DNA of 60,000 nt from Zygnema cylindricum (GCA_037447655.1 JBBHKE010001006.1:126001-186000); one strand, 5' to 3'; counted from the stretch's first letter, positions 45,043-57,520 are shown. Numbers and translations: made by a program. The notes: generated from the sequence alone by a model not told the origin.

Positions 45043-45781
45043 GGGTGAAGTTCCATCATACGTTTCTGTAATTGTACGGCAAACTCTACAGTCCGGGTCA
45101 ATTGAGTCGATGTTCCATCACGTAGAGTTTGTAAGCCACCTGTTGTATATTGATTGGCGCCACGCAAGCTACAGTCCGATATTGAATATCTTTCAGATTT
45201 TTAGCACCGACAAACTTAAGTTCAAATCTTGACTTGCGTACCATGTACCTGCGTATGAAGTATCAATACGACAAAAAAATAATACTTTTTGCAGACGGCA
45301 GTCTGTACGCCAGCTCATTTTTTAGGGTTTCACTTTCGAACAGAACGAAAGTCCATTTGTGAAAAATAGTGTTGACGAACACAAGTTAACGAAAATAGCG
45401 TGACAATGGAATATTACGAAATTTCGTTTTTATTTTCGGTTGTCTTTTGGAAACCGCGTGTCATGTGCAAATCTTAAGATTTTTCGTTGGTTTTCCATCA
45501 TGACACGTAGCTTAATCGTCCTGCGTGTCACAATTTTTGTTTTTCTGTATCTGCCAACCCACCTTCTCGAGGTGGGTTGACAGTTACAAAAAAAAATGAA
45601 GCGAACTCCTCGCAGATGAACATTTGACGGCCAGAATTACTTCCAAGACCTTCGGAGAGTATCGGCAAGATTCTCTGTAATGTTGTTTTTTATATAAAAA
45701 CAAAATAGGCGGTACGATTTGGTACGGAGGGTCGCGAATTTTTGAAAACTACGCCACTTTTCCCCTGATGGAACGTCACCC
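45043..45781. mobile_element. Harbinger-like element (family B), 739 bp, TSD TTA
   Basis: Termini GGGTGAAGTTCCATCA and CTGATGGAACGTCACCC, flanked by TTA (45040-45042, 45782-45784). It is inserted in the MULE left arm. The MULE right arm shows the empty site (GACTTAGCCGCAAAA on the other strand). It is non-coding. Confidence 0.8.
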
Positions 45782-46421
45782 TTAGCCGCAAAAGTGGAAT
45801 CTAATCGTGAACCGTTACACTGATTTTAGACACAAATTAAAGGACGACGTACAAGTGTACAACATGAAAAAACTCGCACGAAACGAAATAAACTTCGTAC
45901 AAAATAAAAAAGCGTACCCTTACTGTAGTTTCATCGATATTTATACGCGGGTACGCATTTTTATTTTGTACGAAGTTTATTTCGTTTCGTGCGAGTTTAT
46001 GCATGGTGTACGTCGTCCTTCAATTTGTGTCCAAGTTCAGTGTAACGGTTCCGATTAGATTCCATTTTTGCGGCTAAGTCAAAATGTCGGTGTGTTCTCT
46101 CACAGTGGAGCTCACGTGAAGTGAGAAACTACCTGCGCGCAGCCATTTTATTTATATGTGGCTGCCGCAGTTTTGTTACAGTAAACCTGCGCCGGCCGTG
46201 TGAATTGTTTTTTTTTCTATGACGGTCGACGTTCGCAAGCGCGACACTTTTTTAGCCGCCGTTACAATATTTCGCCAGTCAAATTTGTTCGACGGGTTGA
46301 CCGTCAAATCTGAACTCAAAGGTACGTAGCTTGTACAAAAATGTACTTCAAATGTACAATTCCTGACAACTATCTGCGCGCAGCAAAAATCGTCTCTGCG
46401 ATTGGCAATTCCCCAAACTTA

Positions 46422-47126
46422 GAGCGTTGTTCCATTAGGTGCTCTCAGTAAACGTCAAAAATCCGTTTACTGAAGCGATCGTTCCATTGTATCGGGTCAG
46501 TAACCGACATTTGTTTTCCATGGCACATGTTGATTGGTCCACGTAATATATGAATAAGATTCTGTTAATCTTCAAAGAATCTCTGAGAGCAAATTGTAAC
46601 CACATATTTGTACCAGCGAAAGGTAAAAAGTGACTCGTACGACGTATTGAATGAAATCTGTACGAGCGGACGAAACGTAAGATATGTAAAAGCGTACGAA
46701 AATGTCAGAATGGTTGGTGGATACCAACAGAAGCGTGAAACAATATCTTCCGTCAAAGATTTTCTTGCGGCTTCCGGTGGCCTCGCATCCTCCCTGGCGG
46801 AAGGCACATGTCACATGTGACGTGTACCCATCTGGTAGAGCGGTCGTCGTGGATATTTGTTCACTTTTCCACGAGGCACGACGGTATTCGTTCAGGCACT
46901 GAGAATTGACCTACTCCTGGTCACTTGTTGCGAACTGAAAGTGTCAGACAACGTTGTATCCGATTATGCATCCGACGGTCCACGTTTACGCCCATAAACG
47001 TGGAGAATCAAATCCCTTATTCAGTAGCCTTGTTTTTCTGACATTTTTTAATTTTTATTACGGCACTGTACGAAGCAGTACGGCTTCAGTAAACAACGTC
47101 ATTTTTCCCCTAATGGAACCTTGCCC
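46422..47126. mobile_element. Harbinger-like element (family B), about 705 bp
   Basis: Left end GAGCGTTGTTCCATTAGG after TTA (46419-46421); right end CCTAATGGAACCTTGCCC followed by TAA. The flanks therefore do not match exactly. It abuts the MULE, whose target duplication overlaps its left edge. It is non-coding. Confidence 0.6.
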
Positions 47127-47129
47127 TAA

Positions 47130-48131
47130 TTGTACTACGGCGGCCTTTTCCATGGATAGGTGCCAGTTAATGTACGGACACAATTTCATGCAGTTGTTTT
47201 CTGGACGAGCTGCCATCAGCCGGTGGCTGCAAACAAGCGCTAGGACACGTGTCATGTTTAAAGTTGTACACGCAGGCTACAGTTTTGATATTAGGGTTAT
47301 AATCAAAGATTTTCCAAACCGCACAATCTCTTGATAATGTATAGAATTTGATTGCAAAATCTGTACTTGCGTACAATGTAACTGTTCCCATGAGGCGAAC
47401 TGTACGGCCAGAAACCTTTTAGGGTTACTTCCTGACGCTCTGTCTTTTTAACGGCCGTTTTTTCCGCATTTCTCTTTTCTCAACGAAAACTCACTTTCAT
47501 TTCTAACGGCTACTGTAGCTTGTCAGCCTTGTCTTTTTACACGTCGTTCACGGACTATTTTTTGTTTTTTACGGACAGGGTATCTTCCGGCAAAAGATTT
47601 CTGTTGTACTTTTGATTCGCGTCCACTTTTGTCCGAAATCGCATGGACTTGCCAAGTGTCAAACATACCTTGGTCGTCGTGTTGTGATTCAGTATTTGCC
47701 ACGTGTAGCGATTCTACACGGTCGGTCGATGGCAAGCTGTACACCTTTTCGGAGTCGAATGGAGCGATTGCTTCGCGGATGACGACAAAATAGATCGTAC
47801 GGCAAATGTTTGTTCCTGGAGACTTGGTCGGATCTTTTGAAAAACAAAAATAGAACTGTACGGAATGGGACGGAAACGTTTGGGATCCCGTAATCCACTC
47901 TCACTTTTTCTCTTCACTTCAGTAGTAGAGACTCACGCGAAGTCGTTTGTCGTACTTTGGGAATATGTATGAACTATGAAGTAATCATTCGTTAGATAAA
48001 GCCGATTTTCTGATTTATCTCGTCGATATAGCCCTTTAACCCCTATTTTTTTAAGGCTCACGTCCATTGGGCCCTAAAAACATCTTTTTGTGCGCCACGT
48101 GGCATGAAAAAAACAAAAAGAGATGGAAGTA
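47130..48131. other. Stretch without recognisable gene
   Basis: Short open frames only. No motif or terminal repeats recognised. Confidence 0.45.
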
Positions 48132-48620
48132 CACCGTGAATCGCTATTAGCGTACATGACGCTAATTGGGGTACCCCTTTTTTTGGGGCAAATTCTCAAA
48201 TAGAATAAAGTACGCTAAATGTTTTTGCACGTTATTTGAGGTACCCCGCTCAATGCGGTTCATAACTGTAATTTAGTGTCCTTTTAAATAGTGTGGTGTA
48301 CGGACTGTCATATCTGTACTATTTCGTACATTTTTAAATTTAAAAGTACATAAAATATAACAATATATAATTGCGTAAATATTTTCCGGCATACGCTGAT
48401 GTCAAAAAAACGCGACGGCGTACGATTTGAACAATTTCGTACATCTACATGTTTTAGTGTGGACATATTACGTGCCGAAATTTTTTACAAAGCAGTTTAC
48501 AAATTAGAGTACATGATAAATTAGTATCATGGTGTACCCGAAAAAACACAATTTACCGTAAAGTACGCTAATTGTTTCATTACGCTATATTTTTTATTAC
48601 GCTAATAGCGATTCACGGTG
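48132..48620. mobile_element. CACCG-family TIR element, copy j, 489 bp
   Basis: Both ends are intact: CACCGTGAATCGCTATTAGCG and CGCTAATAGCGATTCACGGTG. The left flank ends ...AAGTA and the right flank starts TACAGTA, consistent with a TA duplication. The left 117 bp match 23287-23403 in inverse orientation. It is non-coding. Confidence 0.7.
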
Positions 48621-48889
48621 TACAGTACCGGAAGAACAAACATTTGTGGAAAAATATTTAATTCCGGATGTTGTCAGCTTCTCAATTTTTTCAGTGGATC
48701 TTCCCCTAAATCGATTCGATCCTGCGAATCAGATTCCCTTTTTGAATAATTATATGAAGATTTTTACGGGCAATTTTGGCGTATCCGGTTTTTTTTCCTA
48801 TTATTTATTTTATATATATTTTCCTATGTATTTATTTTATTGGTTCGCGCGATTTCCCTCGGCTATCACAAAACATGATTTCTCGCTAA

Positions 48890-49623
48890 GGTTAACCTTC
48901 CATCAGGCGTTTCCCAGTAATCGTACGAACACGTTTAAAAGGGAGTAAAATTTGTAACACCCTTCCATCAGGTCGTGCCAGTGAATGTGGTGTAAGATTG
49001 CGAGTGGTACCACGTAGGATCCTCTTGAGCCGCCCGGGAATAATCATCATTTCGAAAAGGACAAAATCGTAAGATGCGTATGTGTACGGACAGACGCCGA
49101 TTAGAATATCTAGTAGCGTCACGCTAATGTACAATTTGAACGTTCTTAGGGTTGTCGTTTTACCAACGGCCACGAAAACCGTTGCAAAATTAAAGTTTAT
49201 GAAGGAGGCGTGACAGGATGTCCGGTGACCAAGATTTTGTCGGCGAACAGATTTTGTCGTCGAATAGGGTGGTTATTTTTGACGTCAGAAGGTACACGCC
49301 ATTTGCCACATGTAACTTTATAACTTCACGTCCGTCGTGGATTGACGCTGAATTTACAAGTGGTCCAATACACGCGTCCTGTAATCGCTAACTCTCCTCC
49401 TGAGGACAGTCGGAGGAGACTCGCCAGGTACTGGATTGAAGGGGCGTTTGCGTCGAGAATTCAAAATCGGACGGTGGGAGGTTTCGCCAAAAAGTATGGA
49501 GAATCTTAACGAACTTTTAGTAAACATCTTTTGTAAAAAAAAGAAAAAAAACAGTACGGCCTAATACGGAAAGGTACTTTTTCCAGTAAACAACCCCACT
49601 TTTCGCCTGATGGAAGGTTACCC
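48890..49623. mobile_element. Harbinger-like element (family B), 734 bp, TSD TAA
   Basis: Termini GGTTAACCTTCCATCAGG and CCTGATGGAAGGTTACCC with TAA on both sides (48887-48889, 49624-49626). It is non-coding. Confidence 0.75.
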
Positions 49624-50237
49624 TAAGTCTATTTTTGAGGATCGTCGTGTTTTTCAAAATTAGCATTTAATGGAGCCGCGAAACTAGGCCTAGCCCCTTA
49701 GCTTGACACGTGTCCTAATCCAGCATCCAACTATAGCCACAAATGTTTTTGTCTTTTTGTCACAGGACAAAAACCATCTTCACCTAACGTGTTAAAATCT
49801 TCGAACGCAGTCTGCATTTTTGTCGTTTTCGCACAACTAGAAAAGGACAAAAGTCCTCTGCTTCGACAATCGAAAGTACAGAATCTTTGCAGACTTGACC
49901 AATTAGCGAACTATTTTGTCCTCTTTCTAATTCCGCCACGTGTACTCCATTCTCATAAAAAATTGTGAAAAAGTACATGAATGTTCGAACGTCGAAAATC
50001 ACAGTTGAAACGGCGCATGGTATCCGTACATTTTGAAAGTACAGTACTTCTTAATACGGATACAGACAAACATTCACCGTGGGATCTTGTTCCAATGCAC
50101 ATGGCTTCGATCCGACGATTCGCCGCGAATCTTTCGCCGTATCTAAGATTCGCTCTCAGAAGTTTCACTGAAAGGTCTCCGACTGTACGGAATGACGGAG
50201 ATGCGGAACGACCCTTACCGAAAAAAATGCTCGTGGC

Positions 50238-50245
50238 TGACGTCA
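50238..50245. promoter_or_regulatory. TGACGTCA palindrome upstream of the unknown gene
   Basis: A CRE-like/bZIP-type palindrome about 390 bp before the start codon at 50636. The same 8-mer occurs three more times inside the coding region. A regulatory role is inference. Confidence 0.35.
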
Positions 50246-50520
50246 CTTTCGACAAACTGTCAAATAGAAGTCATGCTCCTCAGTCGTTCGACTTTTGGCG
50301 AATTTTGTCGACTAGCGGAGTTTGTCGACTAGCGAGCTCTATTTTTGTCCACCTGACGCGTGTCATTGAAACGTTGGAGGGTCCGACTCTTCCTTCAAAA
50401 GGGATTCTCTTCCCAGTTTCAACTCAGTCTCATTTCTTTGCCTTGTCTCTCTCCCTCTCCCTCTCTCGCCCATCTCCCTTTTCATCTCCTCAAATCCGTC
50501 TCCTTTCTCTCTCTCTCTAT

Positions 50521-50522
50521 TC

Positions 50523-50615
<93 letters not shown>
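50521..50615 (+). repeat. (TC)n microsatellite in the 5' leader
   Basis: An almost pure TC run of about 95 bases directly before the presumed start codon of the unknown gene, followed by CCACGTGG (G-box, 50623-50630). CT-rich leaders are usual in plant genes. Translated in frame it gives Ser-Leu repeats. Confidence 0.9.
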
Positions 50616-50617
<2 letters not shown>

Positions 50618-50635
50618 CCCTGCCACGTGGCATTC

Positions 50636-52167
50636 ATGGAATCACTCCTCCCTCTCTCCTTCATTCAAGCTCACTTTCTGGATACAGATAATGATGACGT
50701 CACCCAATACCTTCGCCCTATCGTGGACTTTGATGCTGACGTCACAAACTACTCTTGTCCCAACATGGAGATGGAGGCTGACGTCATGCAAGAATCCTAC
50801 CACACTCTTTCCATCAGCACTCCTGCCACGTCGACAATGTCCATTGGAAGCTTCCGAGCAGCTTCCTTCTCACAAAACGACAGTGGTCCTGTCTCTCTGC
50901 TCAAGGCCAATCATTACAAATCGCACCCCTTTGATCCCTCTTTGACATCAAACAATGCCTCTAATAGTAGTTTGTGGGTTCGAATGCCGCAACATCCTTC
51001 CCAGGAAACGGAAAATTCTCATACTGACTTTTCTGCCCAAATATTTCCTGCGGAGGAGAATTTGCCGCCTCTGGAAGAAGACAAAAATTCCCACCTGCAC
51101 AATCTTGTCTGCTCAGATCCGTACAGTTGCTATCCGTACAATTCCTTTTCTTGCAACGAGTTGTTGTACGACTCTTCAAGTGGGTCTACAGGAGGGGTAG
51201 AAAATCCTCTTTCCGGATCCACTGGAAATAGTGTGGATTTTTCAGTTCCGATTCCGTCCGTTTTTGAGGATGTCCAATTCGGAAAAACTTTCAAATATGA
51301 AAATAAAAAAAATGAAGTAATTGTGAATAAGAAAGTTGAAAAAAGGAAAAAACTCGAAGGATGTGATTCGATCGAGTATTTACAAACTTTTTTGGGCTCC
51401 AAAATCGGTAGCGGATTGAAATCTAACGATGGAGATTCTTCGATCTTGTCGATGAATTTTTGCAAAAGAAATGATGAAGAGGAAATTTTGAGACCCCAAA
51501 AGAGAAGAAACGTCAAGGAGGAGAGAATGCAGTTTAACGAAAAACGATCCCATGGGTCTTCAAAATTGGAAAAAAGACCATGGATGAAAATAAATTCTCA
51601 ACAATCGAAATGGAAGACGATTAAAGATAATAGGCTTCAAAGCGACCAAGAATTGTTGCTGAATTGGAATTATAACAATATGGAGGTAAGCAATTAATTC
51701 GTCTAAAATTAGTGTTGTGCATACAATTTGTGAAGTATGTCAATTCAACGGTTGAAAGCTTTATTTGTTGGTTTGAATTTGCTAAATATAGTAAAAATTG
51801 AAAAGAAGAACCATGAGTTGGAATGGAATATATTGAATCTAAGGATCCAAATCAAATCAAGTGAGGGTTGCTAGATTGAGTTTCAAATGTCATTGTTTAG
51901 ATAATTTTCAAGCTTTGTTCATATAAACGATTGCTAAAACTGGCTTTTGGTGTATTTCCCAAGGATGATTCAGTGAAATGCATAGAATTCTCCTAATTTT
52001 CTAGTTTTCTATTTTGTTTTGTACTTTATTTCCAGACAAAGTTACAACTACTTGCGGAAGACTGGAAGGAAGAAAGAACGGTCGGATGTCTCACCATTGC
52101 CTCTATTTCGTACAGTTTACAGAAAATGGAAAAATATTCCTCAAAAGCAAACAAGTATAATTGTTAA
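50636..52167 (+). CDS. Unrecognised two-exon gene, low-complexity protein with basic region
   Basis: Exon 1 is 50636-51685 (donor GTAAGC, phase 0) and exon 2 is 52036-52167 (acceptor TTTCCAG), giving 393 residues. I do not recognise the family. Near the N-terminus (residues 18-51) a 14-residue unit D-x-D-V-T/M recurs three times. The middle is rich in Ser, Asn and Pro. Residues about 220-330 carry Lys/Arg-rich stretches (NKKVEKRKKLEG, RPQKRRNVKEER) that could be nuclear signals. The C-terminus (METKLQLLAEDWKEER) looks helical. The start is the first ATG after the (TC)n leader; the frame is open further upstream, but that part is microsatellite and repeat-like. Exon 1 is a long uninterrupted frame in a region poor in such frames, and the splice phases agree, which supports a real gene. 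A nuclear role is a guess. Confidence 0.65.
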
Positions 52168-53764
52168 CTGAAACTTAAAACTATTCAAACAGTTACAGAC
52201 TTAAAAAGATGGATAAGTTAAAGTTGACTCAGAAACGAAGTATGTATTTTTTAGCGGTGGGGTGTGAGTGCTATACCAAAGCGTTCTATACTCATTTTGC
52301 TTTATTTAATGTTTTATATGTGCTCTTAGATAAGAGAAAAGGAACATAATAAGGACACTTATAGCTGATTATTAAATAGTTTAGTTTGGAGGATTGTTTT
52401 TTCTACTTTTGAAAGGATACGTTTTTGTACCTTTTTTGCACTTTTTTTTCATCACGAAAAGATGATATTATACGGCATAGATTATGAAGGATTAGATTAT
52501 GAAAACTTTTGTAATTGATTTTTTTCACCTTCCAAAAGGTTTTTTAATAATTTTTTTTTTATTGTAACTTCTCCCTTACATTCTCCTCTAATTATATGTA
52601 AAAAATCTTAACTGATTTCTATTGGGCAACAAATTTGTAGATTTTGGAATGTAAACCACATCAAATAATTTATGTTTAAGTTTGCGTTTAAATATTTGTT
52701 ATACTCAATTTCCTTTTTTCTCGCTCTCTCTCCCCTGATTAGGTTCATTTCTTTCCTCCATAACTCTTTCTAGCCTTCTTTTTTAATTTCTTTCTTCTCT
52801 CACTCTCCCCCCGTTTAATTTTTATTTTTTTACCTTCCTTTCTTCCTCCTCCTCCCAAAAATTGGGACAAAAAGACCAAAGTTTGTAAACCTTTTTTTTT
52901 CTATTATTTGGGTTTGTTTGTAACACTTGAAAAATTGTGTTCATTTCTGAAAATAAGAAAAAAAAACTCCAATTATTTGTTGAATAATGTCCAAGTTCTC
53001 GAGAAAAATTGGAAATAAATAAATCGTTCAAGGAATTAAAAATATTTTTTGCAAAATGATCTATTTTTTGCAAAATTAGCCAAAAATCATAATCTTCAAA
53101 GTTCAAGCAACAATGAAGGACATGAACTTCAGATTCTTCTCGATTTAAGAAAAAAATCTTTTTTTTTTTTTCAAAATTTTATTCAAAAATTGAAAGATTC
53201 GGTTTGTAGCAACCTGCTTGAATTTGGCATAATACAGTAGATCCTGTTTATGTTGCAATTAGATTAGATTTTCTAAAATTACTGTGGATTAGGATATCTA
53301 TGTTTGTTTTATCACGTCCTAATCTTTTTATTTAAAATGTCGATGTAAAAGAACTTATTCTTGCTTCACGAAATTGAGTTTGTCCGGGCCATGTTTAGGT
53401 CCTATTGGGTCATCACATATATTTAGAGGAGCTTCACTATTGCTTACGCATTTCCCACATTCCATTCGCTTGTCTTATTATCCTTGCCTACGGGCCGTAG
53501 ACTTTTGTCTCTTTCCCTTGATTGCTTCACCTGTTTCAGCCTAGAGTCTCCAACAACTTATTGGCGCGCAGCAATTCCAACACTGTCCGTACATGCACGC
53601 TGTTAGTATTTGCACTGTGTCGAATCAATGGGAAGTCGTGGATGGAGGTTCGTAATTAGTGTGGGTAGGTTTGGTCGCGCGGTATGTCGCGCATTATGTT
53701 TTTTGGGTAATACGTTTCGTGTGTACAGTTTGTTACGTTTCGTTTTCGTGCGAGTTTTTTCTCT
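52168..53764. other. AT-rich 3' flank, no gene seen
   Basis: Very AT-rich with long T and A runs. Short open frames have no motif. It probably includes the 3' untranslated region of the preceding gene. Confidence 0.45.
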
Positions 53765-53772
53765 GTCGCTCA

Positions 53773-54243
53773 CATAGTTGTTCAAAACGCATTTTAAGCA
53801 CGATTCAAACGGGCGAACAATACTTAGAAACTGGAGAGGCCGACTTGAAAAAATCGTTAATGAATTTCTGTCCGTACAATTCTCTTCATGTAAAAAAAAT
53901 CAAATTGAACATGTACCGCAGCTTGTACGTTTTTAGTACAATTTCCGTCTCTTTTCGTAATAGTCCGTACATTTTTGTTACAATTCCGTACATTTCCCTT
54001 AAAAATTCTGTTTAGTTTACCAGACAAAAGGTACTACGAAGTGCAACGCATCTTTTCGTCAAAGTCCGTACATTTATCGTAAAAACCGTACATATACCGC
54101 AAAATACCGTGCAGCTGTCGTAAATTGTCCGTTCAGTTTACCTGACAGAAAGTACATCGCGTTTTTTTGCTATTTTTTCAAAAGTCACGTACTATACGCA
54201 GAAACTGGAAAAATGAAAAAATGGCACGACCTGAACAACTAGG
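53773..54243. mobile_element. hAT-like MITE (family 5), 471 bp, TSD GTCGCTCA
   Basis: The perfect 8-bp duplication GTCGCTCA lies at 53765-53772 and 54244-54251. Termini are CATAGTTGTTCA and, on the other strand, CCTAGTTGTTCA. It is collinear with 18250-19074 without the nested insertion. It is rich in CCGTACA and non-coding. Confidence 0.83.
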
Positions 54244-54335
54244 GTCGCTCATTATATTTCATTAATACGTTTCTTGTGTAAGGTCTTAATTTTCGTGCGA
54301 GTTATCTTTCTGTAAAGGACTTTGGCTAGGACTTA

Positions 54336-56871
54336 GGGCACATTCCCATGTAACCGAAACTTAAGCTTGTTACTTTGTTTTTTATCGAAGATTATCCATA
54401 TTACTTTGAGAGCGTACCGATGTAACGCTACGAAATCGTTACTTTACATTGTGACAATGTAGACGTGGGTATAATTTGTGACGGTTGTAGACAACTACAA
54501 AACTTGCTACTAGTGTTGGGTATCGGGTAAACTCATATCGCGATAATTTCGATATTCGATATATTTGATATATCGAATATCGATCAAGCAGATTCCTCTA
54601 TATATCATACCAGGACCAACATAAATTATCGCGAGATATATAGCAAAAAAAGGGTGTCCGTACAGTCGTAGTAAGGAAAAACGTACGGATACCCCCCCCA
54701 ATGAGCGCCGGGTTAAAAAATCAGAAAAAAAAAAAAATCATTTTTTTTAATGCCTCGATATATTGGCGATACGATACACCGGCGATATATCGAGATAATT
54801 TGGTTTTCGATATATCGAAGCGATATATCGATTATCGGGTACCTGAAATTCGATATATATCGAATATCGGCAAAAGGTCCTCGATACCCAACACTACTTG
54901 CTACTATTGATGACGTTTACAAAATAGCATCAGTTGTAGGCGTCTACGGTATAACGATTTCTTGTGAGATTGTAGATGTTTAGGGTTTGTGACATTTTGA
55001 GGTCACGCTCACTTATGATAGCGTCGACGTCACTAAGGGGGTGTCCCCATGCCGTGAATCGTAATTAGCGTTTATAATTTTTCCGCCACTGAAAACATCT
55101 TTTCTCCGTACACATTTGTCCAATATTCAATTTAAGACCGCCATTCGTAAGCTGAGAATACTACCTTCCAATCGCAACTGTCAGATCCACAATCCGACAT
55201 GTGTGTACAAAGAAAAGATGTTTTAAGAGACGAAAAAAACATCAACGCTAATTACGATTCACAATTGATTTGTTAATTTGATAAAGTATTTAGGACTATA
55301 GTGAAAATTCTCCGTACTAATTTGAATAGCGTCCCAATGTGCGAAAATGAAATCGGAACTTTGATATGTGACGATTATAGACGTAGGTACAACTTTGTGA
55401 CGGTTGAAGATGACTACGAAACTTCCGACGATTGGTTACGCCAACAAAAACAACAACAATTGTAGACGTCTAGATTTTTGTAATTTTGTGACATTGTAGA
55501 TGTTTAAGGTTTTGTGACATTGTGACGCCATGTTCACTTGTGCCAACGTCAACGTCACAGATTCAAGAACTTTTCGCCATGGCTACCCGATTTCGTATTT
55601 TCGACTTTTCTCACTCGATTTGCTTTAAAAACATACGTAAAGCTAGTCAAAATAAATAATTTTAAAAAATCTTTCATTTCATACGACTATTGTTTTGCCT
55701 CATTCTTAACAATGTAAGATACAAGCGACAGTGTGAGAGGGAGAGAGGAGAGGCGACGACGACGCAAAATTTTGCAAAGCACTCAAAAATGAAAGTGGAG
55801 GTCCGAGACCCTTGCAATATTTTTTCCGTACATGCTTGTCTTTTCCGTACATGCGCGTGATGGGCAGCGAGAAAAATAGCAAGTACTCTCCCTCGTCCAA
55901 AATTTTCCCACTCGTATGGCGCGTGCGTCATTCGTGTTTCATTCGCTGTTTGGGCGATACTTGAACTAAAAACACCCTCACTACGTGATTTTTGATGAAG
56001 TTTTTTGATGGGCTGGATTCTCTTCCACGGGGACGAAAAGAGGAAAACGCCAAAATGCATTCATATGACGACAAACATGTAGTACATTCAAAACATCTAA
56101 TTGACGTTCACTATACTTTGATAATAATGATTTTGTCGTACGGCTTAAGTTTTTCTCAAAGTGCCTTGATTTTTAGGGGAAAATGACAAAGAAAAGTCAA
56201 TACTTTAATACATTGGACCACCCCCTAATTCCAAAATTTTACACCATGGTTTCCCTATTTTGTTTTTTCGTCATTTCTCACTCTATTTGCCATCAAAATA
56301 CGCCCAAAGACAATCTAAAGTAATTCTTTTCAGGGATGTTTCATTTGATCCCATTATTGTCGTTTTTCATTCCAAGAATTGTGAGATAGACGCAATAATG
56401 GGAGAGGGAAGGAGTAAGAGGCACCTTCACAGGCTTCGCTTTTGACGAAATGGCGTTCAATTGTTGAGACACCTCCACGGCCCCTATACGGAAAAAAGTG
56501 CAAGGAAAATAGTACGCACAAGCTGTAAACGTGTTGTGGTTTTATTTCTTGGTACTCCGTGTAGAAAGGTTTTCAAAAACCTCTAACGCGTGCGACAATG
56601 TCTGCCTATTCGTTGACATCGTAAAACTTAAGTTAAAATCACCTCGCGTGGTGATTTGAGTAGAAGTTTGAAGATGAGACGAACGAACGCGAAAGTGGGT
56701 CGAAAAGCGCTAGACGGCAAATTGCAATACATCTAAAGTTTCAAATTGGCGCAAATTCTACTATGGTAATTTCATTTTTTCGGTACAGCTGCAGATTTTC
56801 TTGTTGCGAGCTAAGTTTTGGAGGAAAACGACGGAAGAAAAACCCTTACTTTATCACATGGGAAAATGCCC
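54336..56871. mobile_element. Harbinger-like composite element, TSD TTA
   Basis: Left end GGGCACATTCCCATGTAACC and right end CACATGGGAAAATGCCC, each next to TTA (54333-54335, 56872-56874). The interior repeats the TAGACGT/GACGGTTGTAGAC blocks of copies 1-3 near 36 kb and is interrupted by the hAT at 54511 and a further Harbinger/CACCG mix at about 55032-55265. Whether the two ends belong to one insertion is not certain. It is non-coding. Confidence 0.5.
54511..54896. mobile_element. hAT MITE (family 1), intact, 386 bp, TSD CTTGCTAC
   Basis: Perfect 15-bp inverted termini TAGTGTTGGGTATCG / CGATACCCAACACTA and a perfect 8-bp duplication CTTGCTAC (54503-54510, 54897-54904). Both halves are dense in CGATATATCG-type palindromes. 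It is inserted in the Harbinger-like composite. This is the reference copy for 18578 and 22941. Confidence 0.92.
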
Positions 56872-57298
56872 TTAGGCCTATGTTACACTAGTAAATTATG
56901 TAATTGTACTGGATACCTTACACACTGATGTACTTTGATCGATATTCTCATATACTTTGAACGACATTCTATCGCGTAGAGCTTGTAAACCACATGTTCT
57001 AAATTGAGTGGTACCGCGTAAGTTACGATCGTATACTAAAAATTGTCAATATTTTTTACACCCACCAATTTTTAACTAAAAATCTTCATTTCGCGTACCT
57101 ATACCTACGTAACAAGGCGATTCTATGACATAATTTTTGTACTTTTTGCAGATGCCTTGTTAAAAACGAGCTCATCTTTTTACGGTAATTGTTATTTTGT
57201 GGGACGATTGAGCTTTGCATAAAATAATGTGAGGAATGTGCGTCGCCAAGAATATCGTGACGAAAGAGCATTACGAGATTAATTTTTCATTTTTGGTA

Positions 57299-57520
57299 CA
57301 CCGTGAATCGCTATTAGCGTTAACAAAAAATTAGGGTCAAAAAAATAATTAGTGTTATTAACTTTTTTTTTTTTTGATTTTAGGCAAAAACATTTTACTC
57401 TAATTTATTTTTAACTCAAATTTTGGTCCATTTTCCCTATAGTGTATTTGCGATGAAGATTTTTACACTTAAATAGGTACAAGTACTTAATGTGACAAAA
57501 CGTACACCGTCGCTTGATTT
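57299..57520. mobile_element. CACCG-family element, left end
   Basis: Starts CACCGTGAATCGCTATTAGCG after ...TTGGTA. The interior (GTGACAAA.CGTACACCG.CGC near 57490) matches the fragment at 39310-39490. The right end was not identified, so the stated end is arbitrary. Confidence 0.5.

Larger units (their letters stand above)
44668..46413. mobile_element. Foldback Mutator-like element (MULE), 9-bp TSD
   Basis: Termini are GGGAATTGC...AATCGCAGGGAAGATTTTTGTTGCG and its inverted counterpart ending GCAATTCCC. The 9-bp duplication CAAACTTAG lies at 44659-44667 and 46414-46422, with one G lost at the left edge. The inverted arms extend to the centre (loop about 45920-45938), so the whole element is a foldback; the intact right arm is about 475 bp. 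The left arm carries two later insertions (44763-44897 and 45043-45781). No transposase is present. Confidence 0.82.

Noticed and set aside
44832-45167. 111-codon minus-strand frame
   Set aside because: It crosses a MULE arm, an LTR fragment and a Harbinger-like end, so it cannot be one gene.
50360-50635. N-terminal Ser-Leu-repeat extension of the unknown gene as coding sequence
   Set aside because: It is a TC microsatellite and leader-like sequence. The ATG at 50636 directly after it gives a sensible start.
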